Assembly (NCBI GenBank): GCA_035686365.1
Contig: DASRZM010000034.1
Span: forward strand, 1-40,177
Source: DASRZM01 sp035686365
GTDB taxonomy: Bacteria; Pseudomonadota; Gammaproteobacteria; Xanthomonadales; Xanthomonadaceae
Reading direction: 5' to 3'
Length of the DNA stretch: 40,177 nt
Below, one piece after another: positions 31,860 through 40,177 of this stretch. Position 1 is the first letter of the stretch; each line of letters opens with the position of its first letter. Both the position numbers and the translations under genes were made by a program. Below the pieces are notes generated by a model. It did not search any database, was not told the DNA's origin, and worked only from the letters and a program-made list of their open reading frames with translations.

Positions 31860-33206
31860 ATGACCGACGTCTACGACCTGATCGTGCTGGGTGCCGGTTC
31901 CGGCGGCATTGCCGGGGCGGTGCGCGCGGCCCGCCACGGCGCCCGCGTGGCGGTACTGGAGCCCGGTGCGATCGGCGGCACCTGCGTCAACGCCGGCTGC
32001 ATCCCGAAGAAGGCGATGTGGCTGGCGGCGGAGCTGGCGCAGGCGCAGCACCTGGCGCGCGACTACGGCTTCGGCATCGAAACCGGCGTGCTGGACTGGC
32101 AGCATTTTCTGGCTGCACGCCGGCGCTACATCGGCAACATCCATCGCAGCTATGCCGAGCGCTTCGATGGCCTGGGCATCGAGCGGGTCGCCGAGCGCGG
32201 GCGCTTCGCCGACGACGGGACGATCCTGGCCGGCGACCGCACGCTGCGCGCTGCGCACGTGCTCATCGCCACGGGCGGGCGGCCCAAGCGCCTGCATTGC
32301 GCCGGCCAGCAGCACGGCATGGTCTCGGACGACCTCTTCGGGCTGGAGCAGGCGCCGCGACGCGTCGCCATTGCCGGCAGCGGCTACATCGCGGTGGAGT
32401 TCGCCGGCGTGCTGCACGCGCTGGGCAGCCAGGTGGAGATCTACGTGCGCGGTACGCGGCTGTTCGGCGTGCTCGACCACGAGCTGTCCGACTCGCTCGA
32501 CGCCGCGCTGCGCCAGGACGGCATCGTGGTGCGCTACGAATCGGAGATCGTCAATGCCGAGCCTTCCGCGCACGGCTACCGCCTGGATTGCGGCGACGGC
32601 TGCAGCGAGGACGGTTACGACGCCCTGCTGTGGGCGGTGGGGCGGGTTCCCAATACCGGGGACCTGAACCTGGCGGCCGTCGGCGTGGGCGTGGACGGCG
32701 ACGGCCACGTGCAGGTCGACGATCGCCAGGACACCACCCGCGATGGCGTCTACGCGGTCGGCGACGTGACCGCGGCACCGGCGCTCACGCCGGTGGCCGT
32801 GGCGGCTGCGCGGCGCCTGATGGATCGCATCTTCGGCGGCGATCCGGACTCGAAACTCGACTTCGAGTGGATCCCGACGGTGGTGTTCTCGCACCCTCCG
32901 ATCGGCACCATCGGGCTCACCGAGGCCGATGCCAGGACCCGTTTCGGCGAGGCCGTGCGCTGCTATCGCAGCCGCTTCCGGCCGATGCGCACGGCCTTGC
33001 CCGACCGGGTGACGCGCTCGTTCATGAAACTGGTGTGCGTGGGCGAGGACGAACGCATCGTCGGCCTGCACATCCACGGTGACAGCGCCGACGAGATGCT
33101 GCAGGGTTTCGCCGTGGCCGTGCGCATGGGCGCCACCAAGCGCGACTTCGACGACACCCTCGCCATCCACCCGACCTCCGCCGAGGAACTGGTGCTGATG
33201 TCGTGA
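31860..33206 (+). CDS. gor: Glutathione-disulfide reductase
   Basis: A 448-residue pyridine nucleotide-disulfide oxidoreductase. FAD loop VLGAGSGGIAGAVRAA, redox-active disulfide Cys42/Cys47 in GGTCVNAGCIPKKAMW, NAD(P)H loop IAGSGYIAVEFAG, second FAD site YAVGDV, and the C-terminal dimer active-site His437-Glu442 pair in HPTSAEE. This active site and length fit glutathione reductase, which keeps glutathione reduced in the cytoplasm with NADPH. The start lies two bases after the previous stop, so it is co-transcribed with the D-amino acid dehydrogenase-like gene, an uncommon pairing. Confidence 0.92.
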   Translation: MTDVYDLIVLGAGSGGIAGAVRAARHGARVAVLEPGAIGGTCVNAGCIPKKAMWLAAELAQAQHLARDYGFGIETGVLDWQHFLAARRRYIGNIHRSYAERFDGLGIERVAERGRFADDGTILAGDRTLRAAHVLIATGGRPKRLHCAGQQHGMVSDDLFGLEQAPRRVAIAGSGYIAVEFAGVLHALGSQVEIYVRGTRLFGVLDHELSDSLDAALRQDGIVVRYESEIVNAEPSAHGYRLDCGDGCSEDGYDALLWAVGRVPNTGDLNLAAVGVGVDGDGHVQVDDRQDTTRDGVYAVGDVTAAPALTPVAVAAARRLMDRIFGGDPDSKLDFEWIPTVVFSHPPIGTIGLTEADARTRFGEAVRCYRSRFRPMRTALPDRVTRSFMKLVCVGEDERIVGLHIHGDSADEMLQGFAVAVRMGATKRDFDDTLAIHPTSAEELVLMS

Positions 33207-33288
33207 GCTTGGCGCTCCGGTGCGTTCGCTCCGTAGGCCGCCCAGCGGCCCTCGCGCGCCCGATCGTTGGAGCCCGTGCTCCGGGCGA

Positions 33289-33488
33289 TCGCGGCCATGG
33301 GCCGCTCCCATGCCGCTCCGAAGCGCCACGCCGCATCCCGATGTCCTGCAGGAGCGGGCGTTGCCCGCGATTGACGCAGCATGGTTCATTGCGGCATCCC
33401 GATCGCGGGCAACGCCCGCTCCTACACCGCGGGGGGGTGCGGCGTGGCGCTTCGGAGCGGCGTGGAAGCGGCCCATGGCCGCGATCAA
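33289..33488. repeat. 200-base nested imperfect palindrome made of REP-like elements
   Basis: Three pairs of inverted blocks nest inside each other: gatcgcggccatgggccgct at 33289 with its partner at 33469-33488; a perfect 23-base pair at 33313-33335 and 33438-33460; and about 24 bases at 33348-33371 with 33401-33424. The 387-base gap between gor and parE therefore consists almost wholly of repeats. The outer and inner blocks are the same REP-like palindromes seen at 8.6 and 9.7 kb. Confidence 0.8.
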
Positions 33489-33540
33489 GATCCCGCAGGT
33501 TCCGATTCCCACCGTCCGCCCCGAGATGCGAGCCTTTTCC

Positions 33541-33589
33541 CGAGTCCCGAGTCCCGAGTCCCGAGTCCCGAGTCCCGAGTCCCGAGTCC
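33541..33589. repeat. Tandem heptad repeat, seven copies of CGAGTCC
   Basis: Seven exact copies of a 7-base unit run from 33541 to 33589, ending five bases before the parE stop codon (33594-33596). Such gagtccc/gggactc heptads are scattered through xanthomonad-type genomes and vary in copy number. Confidence 0.9.
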
Positions 33590-33593
33590 CGAC

Positions 33594-35483
<1,890 letters not shown>

Positions 35484-35560
35484 CGTGGACGGGATTCGGG
35501 CGCTGGTGCGCAGCGGCGCGATGGTGGACGCAGGGGATGGCAGGGTCAAGGTCGCGCGGG

Positions 35561-35588
35561 TTGCCGCTGGAACCGCGACCGGTAGAAT
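35561..35588 (+). promoter_or_regulatory. Predicted sigma-70 promoter of the S9 peptidase gene
   Basis: TTGCCG (35561-35566) and TAGAAT (35583-35588) are separated by 16 bases; transcription would start near 35595, giving a leader of about 70 bases before the ATG at 35666. Confidence 0.55.
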
Positions 35589-35665
35589 CGTGCCTGAGGA
35601 CCGGGGTGCTGGACAGGGCCTCGGCCCGCCCCGTTCACGATCGACCCGAGCCAGGGGGACGCCCG

Positions 35666-37654
35666 ATGAAGAAACGTCTCTTTCCGATCCTTGCGGCCGG
35701 CATGGCGATCCTGCTCACGCTGCCTGCAGCGGCAGCGGACCGGCTGCCATTGTCCGTGTTCCTGAAGAACGACACGTTCACCGCCATCAAGATCTCGCCG
35801 ACCGGCAAGTACCTGGCCGCCACCGTGCCGGTGGAGGACAAGACCGTCCTGGTGGTGCTGGACCGCGACACCATGGAGCAGACCGGGCTGTTCAACCTGC
35901 GCGGCCGCACCCACGTGGTCGACTTCTGGTGGGTCAACGACGAGCGTGTCGTGATGAGCGTCGGGGAGAAACGCGGGCGGCTGGAGTTGCCCAGGCCGAC
36001 CGGCGAGCTGTACGCGACCAACGCCGACGGAACGCGCCAGGAAGTGCTGGCCGGGTTCCGGGCCGGAGGCGACACCAATCCGGTGGGCACGCGCATCCGT
36101 GGCAAGGCGAACGAGAACGTCTTTGCCGTGATGGTCGATCCGCTGCCCGAGGACAAGGACAACGTCATCGTCGGGATCTACTCCGGCGGAAGCCTGGCGG
36201 ACGAACCGGTGACGACGGCCGAGCGCATGGACGTCTACAGCGGCTACCGCGTGAAGATCACCACCGCCCCGGAGCGGCGCTCGCAGTTCCTGACCGACCA
36301 CAAGGGCCAGGTCCGCTTCGCAGTCGGGGCCGGCGCCGACAACAAGAGCAAGCTGTACCACCGCGCCGACGACCGCTCGGAGTGGAAACTGCTCAATGAC
36401 CATGCCCGCAGCGGTTTCGACATGTACCCGGTAGGGTTCGGCGAGGATCGGCGCACGGCCTACCTGGGTGCCCAGGAGATCGAGGGCCCGGACGCGATCT
36501 ACGCCTACGACACGGTCACCGGTGAAATGAAAAAGGTGCTGCAGGACGACAATACCGAGCCCTACCGCATCCTGTATTCGCTGGACCGGCAGTCGGTGAT
36601 CGGCGCCGCCTTCATGGACCCGGTGCTGCGCCACGAGTTCTTCGACCCGGTCCAGACCGACTCACGGCTGTACCGCAGCCTGGTAGCGAGTTTCCCGGGC
36701 GAGTCGGTCCTGATCGACTCGGCCACGCGCGACGGCCGGTTCGCCCTGCTGCGGGTCTTCGGCGCGGGCAACCCGGGTGACTACTTCGTGTTCGACACCG
36801 GGGCGAAGAAGGCCGCGCACCTGGTGTCCAGCCGCGCATGGATCGACCCGGCGGCGATGGGCGAGGTGCGGCCGATCTCGCTGAAGGCCCGCGACGGTCT
36901 CGACCTGCATGGCTACGTGACCTTGCCGCCCGGCTCCGACGGGAAGAACCTGCCGATGGTGGTGAACCCGCACGGCGGTCCGTTTGCGGTGCAGGACATC
37001 TGGGCCTTCAACGACGAGGCCCAGATGCTGGCATCGCGCGGCTACGCGGTGCTGCAGGTGAACTTCCGCGGTTCCGACGGCTACGGCCTCCAGTTCGAGA
37101 CCGCCGGCTACAAGCAATGGGGTCGAACGATGCAGGATGACGTGACCGACGCCACGCGCTGGGCGATCGCGCAGGGCATCGCCGACAAGGACCGCGTCTG
37201 CATCTACGGCGCCAGCTACGGCGCCTATGCGGCGCTGATGGGTGTGGCCAGGGAGCCGGATCTGTACCGCTGCGCGGTGGGTTACATCGGCGTCTACGAC
37301 CTGCGGCTGATGCATTCCGATGGCGATATTCCGCAGCGTCTGTCCGGCCGCAACCTGCTCGAGGACATCCTGGGTTCGGAAAAGCTCGACGAGTATTCAC
37401 CCACGCGGCTCGCAGCCAGGATCAAGTCGCCGGTGTTCCTGGCCGCCGGCGGCGAGGACGAGCGCGCGCCGCTGAAGCACACCAGGGCGATGGAATCCGC
37501 CCTGAAGGCGGCCGGCGGTTCGGTGGAGACGCTGATCTACCCGACCGAAGGCCACGGGTTCTTCAACGAGGCCAACCGCGAGGCGTTCTACACGCGCCTG
37601 CTGGCGTTTCTGGACCGGCATATCGGCCAGGCCCGCTCGACCGCGGCCAACTGA
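35666..37654 (+). CDS. Secreted S9 family prolyl oligopeptidase
   Basis: A 662-residue exported serine peptidase. After the signal peptide (PILAAGMAILLTLPAAAA) comes a beta-propeller domain (about 30-390; ISPTGKYLAAT, WWVNDERVVM) and an alpha/beta hydrolase domain with the triad Ser517 (YGASYGAYAA), Asp598 (GGEDERAP) and His630 (EGHGFF); the oxyanion region is NPHGGP. Such enzymes trim short peptides in the periplasm or outside and are numerous in Lysobacterales. The start follows CAGGGGG. It is divergent from parE and convergent with egtD. Confidence 0.93.
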   Translation: MKKRLFPILAAGMAILLTLPAAAADRLPLSVFLKNDTFTAIKISPTGKYLAATVPVEDKTVLVVLDRDTMEQTGLFNLRGRTHVVDFWWVNDERVVMSVGEKRGRLELPRPTGELYATNADGTRQEVLAGFRAGGDTNPVGTRIRGKANENVFAVMVDPLPEDKDNVIVGIYSGGSLADEPVTTAERMDVYSGYRVKITTAPERRSQFLTDHKGQVRFAVGAGADNKSKLYHRADDRSEWKLLNDHARSGFDMYPVGFGEDRRTAYLGAQEIEGPDAIYAYDTVTGEMKKVLQDDNTEPYRILYSLDRQSVIGAAFMDPVLRHEFFDPVQTDSRLYRSLVASFPGESVLIDSATRDGRFALLRVFGAGNPGDYFVFDTGAKKAAHLVSSRAWIDPAAMGEVRPISLKARDGLDLHGYVTLPPGSDGKNLPMVVNPHGGPFAVQDIWAFNDEAQMLASRGYAVLQVNFRGSDGYGLQFETAGYKQWGRTMQDDVTDATRWAIAQGIADKDRVCIYGASYGAYAALMGVAREPDLYRCAVGYIGVYDLRLMHSDGDIPQRLSGRNLLEDILGSEKLDEYSPTRLAARIKSPVFLAAGGEDERAPLKHTRAMESALKAAGGSVETLIYPTEGHGFFNEANREAFYTRLLAFLDRHIGQARSTAAN

Positions 37655-37694
37655 CGGCTGCGTCCGTACACGCGGTCGGTGTCCGGACCGGCCT

Positions 37695-38681
37695 TCACGG
37701 TGCGTCCAGGTAGTGCACCGAGAACAGCCCGTCGGGGTCGGTCCAGACCTCGCGCGGGACGAAGCCCGCCTGTGCCGCCAGCGCCTGGAACCCTTCGATG
37801 GAGTACTTGCACGAGTTTTCGGTGTGGATGCGTTCGCCCGGTGCGAAATCGAAGCCGCGGTCGCAGATCCGGACCCGTTGTGCCACGGTACTTTCCAGGT
37901 GCATCTCCACCCGGCTGCGCACCGGGTCGAAGAACGCCACATGCGCGAAGCGCCGCGGCTGGAAGTCGCTGCCGAGCTCGCGGTTGATGTGCGTGAGCAT
38001 GTTCCGGTTGAATGCCGCGGTCACACCGGCGGCATCGTTGTAGGCGGCGTCGAGCACGGCCGTGTCCTTGACCAGGTCCACGCCCACCAGCATGCCGCCG
38101 CCGGACAGGCGCTGGGCCCAGGCCCGCAGGAACGACACGGCCGAGACCGGCTCCATGTTGCCGATGGTCGAACCGGGGAAGAATCCGACCAGGCGGCCTT
38201 CATCGCCGTCGCCGTTGTGCAGTGGCAGCGACTCGTCCTCACCGTAATCGGCGACAATCCCGGTCACCGGCAGCTCGGGAAACTCCCGGGCCAGTGCCGT
38301 GACCGCGTGCTTGAGCTGTTCGCCGGAGATGTCGATGGCGACGTAGCCCTCCGGATCCTTGAGCACACGCAGCAGGGTGCGCGCCTTCCGGTGCGAACCC
38401 GATCCCAGTTCCACCAGCCGGCAGCCCTCGCCCAGGGTGGCGGCGATCGCGCGCCCGTGCTCGTGCAGGATCGACAGTTCCGTGCGGGTGGCGTAGTACT
38501 CGGGCTGCTCGCAGATGCGTTCGAACAGCCGCGATCCCTCGGCGTCGTAGAACAGCCAGGCCGGCAGCGACCTGGGCGTGGCGGACAGCCCTGCGAGCAC
38601 GGCGTCGCGGACGCTGTGCAGGTCCGGCGACAGGTCGATCACGGTGGCGTTGGGCAGCAGCGTGCCGGGTACGGCGTTCAA
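37695..38681 (-). CDS. egtD: L-histidine N(alpha)-methyltransferase EgtD
   Basis: A 328-residue SAM-dependent enzyme that trimethylates histidine to hercynine, the first step of ergothioneine synthesis. Family features: LSATPRSLPAWLFYDAEGS, FERICEQPEYYATRTE, motif I LVELGSGSHRKARTLL, FFPGSTIGN and the C-terminal DPDGLFSVHYL. The start is taken as TTG at 38679-38681, which overlaps the egtB stop (TTGA) so that the two genes are coupled; no ATG lies nearby and this start gives the family length. A GTG twelve codons further in would be the alternative. It is followed closely by the convergent S9 peptidase gene. Confidence 0.92.
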   Translation of the reverse strand: MNAVPGTLLPNATVIDLSPDLHSVRDAVLAGLSATPRSLPAWLFYDAEGSRLFERICEQPEYYATRTELSILHEHGRAIAATLGEGCRLVELGSGSHRKARTLLRVLKDPEGYVAIDISGEQLKHAVTALAREFPELPVTGIVADYGEDESLPLHNGDGDEGRLVGFFPGSTIGNMEPVSAVSFLRAWAQRLSGGGMLVGVDLVKDTAVLDAAYNDAAGVTAAFNRNMLTHINRELGSDFQPRRFAHVAFFDPVRSRVEMHLESTVAQRVRICDRGFDFAPGERIHTENSCKYSIEGFQALAAQAGFVPREVWTDPDGLFSVHYLDAP

Positions 38682-39982
38682 GCCTGGTCCTTGGCGAGCC
38701 GCAGCCCGCTGTACTGCCAGCGCGCGGCCGGCGGGAAGAAGTTGCGGTAGCTGCTGCGCACGTGGTCGCGCGGACTCGCGCAGGATCCACCGCGCAGCAC
38801 CATCTGGCCGGACATGAACTTGCCGTTGTATTCGCCGGCCGCGCCAGTCAGCGCGCGGAAGCCCGGGTAGGGCGAATAGGCGCTTGAAGTCCACTCCCAG
38901 ACGTTGCCGCCGAAGCACTCCACCGTCACCGGTGCCGGCTCCAGCCGTCCGTCGTCGGCAAAGGCACCGGCAAAAACGCGCCCGCAAGCGACCGCTTCCC
39001 ATTCCGCTTCGGTGGGCAGACGCGCGCCGGCCCAGCGCGCATAGGCGTCGGCCTCGTAATAGCTCACGTGCGCCACCGGCTCGGCCGGGTCGATCGCGAC
39101 CGGCCCGTGGACCGAGTACCGCTGCCAGCCGGCGTCGCCGCGGCGCCAGTACAGTGGCGCCTGCCAGCCGCCGGCCTGCACCGCATCCCAGCCGTCGGCG
39201 AGCCACAGCGTGGGGTCGCGGTAGCCGGCGGCCTCGATGAAGGCCAGCCAGTCGCCGCAGGTGACCGGCCGGCTGGCCAGCGCGAACGGCTCCAGCCACA
39301 CGCTGTGACGCGGTCGCTCGTTGTCGAATGCGAAGTCCGGTCCCTCGGCCCCGATCGCCACTGGTCCGGCGGGTCCGTGCGCGATCCAGCGCAGTGGCGG
39401 GTTGGCGCCCGCGGTCGTGCGCGCGGGTGCGACCCGCCAGGCTGGCGCCAGCGGATTGTGCGAGAGCAGGTGCTTGAGGTCGGTGACGAACAGTTCCTGG
39501 TGCTGCTGCTCGTGCTGCAGGCCCAGTTCGACCAGGGCCTGCGCCGGCGTGGCGGGGTCGGTGGCCAGAAACTCCAGCATCCGCACGTCGACTTCCGCGC
39601 GGTAGGCGAGCACCTGCTCCAGCGAGGGGCGGGTCAGCAGGCCGCGCTGCGGCCGCGGATGGCGCTCGCCCAGCGCGTCGTAATAGGAATTGAACAGGTA
39701 CAGCCAGTCCGGCCGCAGCGGCGCCAGACCGGCGTGGGGCTCCAGCACCATGACCTCGAAGAACCAGCTGGTGTGCGCCAGGTGCCACTTGCCGGGGCTG
39801 GCATCGGGCATGGACTGCACGGCCAGGTCCTCGCCCGAGAGCCCGCGCGCGAGTGCGGCCATGCCGGCGCGCACGGCTCGGTAGCGCAGCGCCAGCGGCG
39901 GTGCGGCGGCCGGCGGAGTCGATGCGACGGGTGCGAGGGGGTCGGCGATCATCCCGGAGTCGGTGTCGGTGCGGCCCAACAT
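38678..39982 (-). CDS. egtB: Ergothioneine biosynthesis sulfoxide synthase EgtB
   Basis: A 434-residue non-haem iron enzyme that joins hercynine with a cysteine-type thiol donor and oxygen. The N-terminal DinB-like domain supplies iron ligand candidates in KWHLAHTSWFFE (His67/His70) and HEQQHQE (His157, His161); the C-terminal formylglycine-generating-enzyme-like sulfatase-modifying domain shows RLPTEAEWEAVA, GNVWEWTSSAY and VLRGGSC. The start at 39982 has a TAAGG site; an in-frame ATG at 39952 is also possible. With egtD it forms a two-gene operon; egtA, egtC and egtE are not in the window, as in many proteobacteria. Confidence 0.93.
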   Translation of the reverse strand: MLGRTDTDSGMIADPLAPVASTPPAAAPPLALRYRAVRAGMAALARGLSGEDLAVQSMPDASPGKWHLAHTSWFFEVMVLEPHAGLAPLRPDWLYLFNSYYDALGERHPRPQRGLLTRPSLEQVLAYRAEVDVRMLEFLATDPATPAQALVELGLQHEQQHQELFVTDLKHLLSHNPLAPAWRVAPARTTAGANPPLRWIAHGPAGPVAIGAEGPDFAFDNERPRHSVWLEPFALASRPVTCGDWLAFIEAAGYRDPTLWLADGWDAVQAGGWQAPLYWRRGDAGWQRYSVHGPVAIDPAEPVAHVSYYEADAYARWAGARLPTEAEWEAVACGRVFAGAFADDGRLEPAPVTVECFGGNVWEWTSSAYSPYPGFRALTGAAGEYNGKFMSGQMVLRGGSCASPRDHVRSSYRNFFPPAARWQYSGLRLAKDQA

Positions 39983-40081
39983 CCGACCTTAGCATCCGCG
40001 CCCGATGTCGTCATCGCGTGTGGATCCCCGGATGCCACCCAAGGTGCTGAAGCCCGCGAACCGCCACGAGCCAAGTGCCGG

Positions 40082-40177
40082 GGTCCGGGAGCGCCTGCGG
40101 GGACGTTGGCGACATGGATGTCGCCAAAGAGCCCCCATGGACGGGTTCACGGCGTTCCCCGCAGGCGCTCCCGGACC
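40082..40177. repeat. Long structured inverted repeat at the window end
   Basis: Perfect 22-base arms (40082-40103 and 40156-40177, starting ggtccgggagcgcc) enclose a 9-bp hairpin (ttggcgaca / tgtcgccaa, TGGA loop, 40106-40127) and a weak second hairpin around cccatggacggg. The right arm runs to the last base of the window, so the element may extend beyond. It has the same design as the element at 9522-9613. Confidence 0.8.

Noticed and set aside
33289..33589. A possible CRISPR array in the gor-parE gap
   Set aside because: The repeats are palindromic REP blocks and a 7-base tandem unit, without regular unique spacers or cas genes.

Overview
This window comes from a high-GC gammaproteobacterial chromosome, most likely from the Lysobacterales (Xanthomonadales). 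Third codon positions are nearly all G or C. The content includes fabA-fabB, yajQ, a tesA-ABC cassette locus, parE, srkA and egtB-egtD. The intergenic spaces are crowded with palindromes of the (t)gtaggagcgg...ccgcgatc type and with a 7-bp gagtccc-like tandem repeat, both familiar from Xanthomonadaceae-like genomes. I see no tRNA, rRNA, CRISPR array, transposase or prophage. It is a chromosomal housekeeping and stress-response region with one respiratory island.

Layout. 1-6.7 kb: an apparently broken gene edge, a VOC protein, yajQ, a small secreted protein, the unsaturated fatty acid pair fabA-fabB (minus strand, two bases apart), a secreted NTF2-like protein, an AraC regulator followed by a lipoprotein gene stub, and a RIO-type kinase. 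6.7-11 kb (all minus): a methyltransferase, a NYN-LOTUS RNase-like protein, a rhomboid protease, an FMN reductase and a DoxX protein, separated by palindromic repeats. 11-15 kb: tesA divergent from an ABC ATPase/FtsX-type permease pair (ybbA-ybbP type). 15-18 kb: a 988-residue GAF-GAF-GGDEF-EAL protein. 18.3-21 kb (minus): cyclophilin, methyltransferase, SrkA kinase.

21.0-26.2 kb is the most interesting part. It is a four-gene plus-strand operon: a tetrahaem NapC/NirT-type quinol dehydrogenase, a periplasmic haem protein related to ethylbenzene dehydrogenase gamma / cytochrome c-552, a DmsE/MtrA-type decahaem cytochrome and an MtrB/PioB-type outer-membrane barrel. In front lies a near-perfect FNR box (TTGAC-CGAT-ATCAA) centred exactly 41.5 bases before the start site predicted from a TACAAA -10 element; behind lies a strong GC hairpin. 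Together the genes could carry electrons from the quinol pool through the periplasm and across the outer membrane when oxygen is low. Neither an outer-surface multihaem cytochrome nor a DMSO-reductase-type enzyme is encoded next to it, so the final acceptor is unknown.

26.2-40.2 kb: decayed gene pieces, a C40 peptidase, a SlyD-like FKBP, a DUF418 membrane protein, a secreted amidohydrolase, a probably leaderless D-amino-acid-dehydrogenase-like gene coupled to glutathione reductase, a 200-base nested palindrome plus heptad repeat beside parE, an S9 peptidase, and egtB-egtD for ergothioneine synthesis with a TTG start overlapping the egtB stop. The window ends in a long structured inverted repeat that shares its core with one at 9.5 kb.
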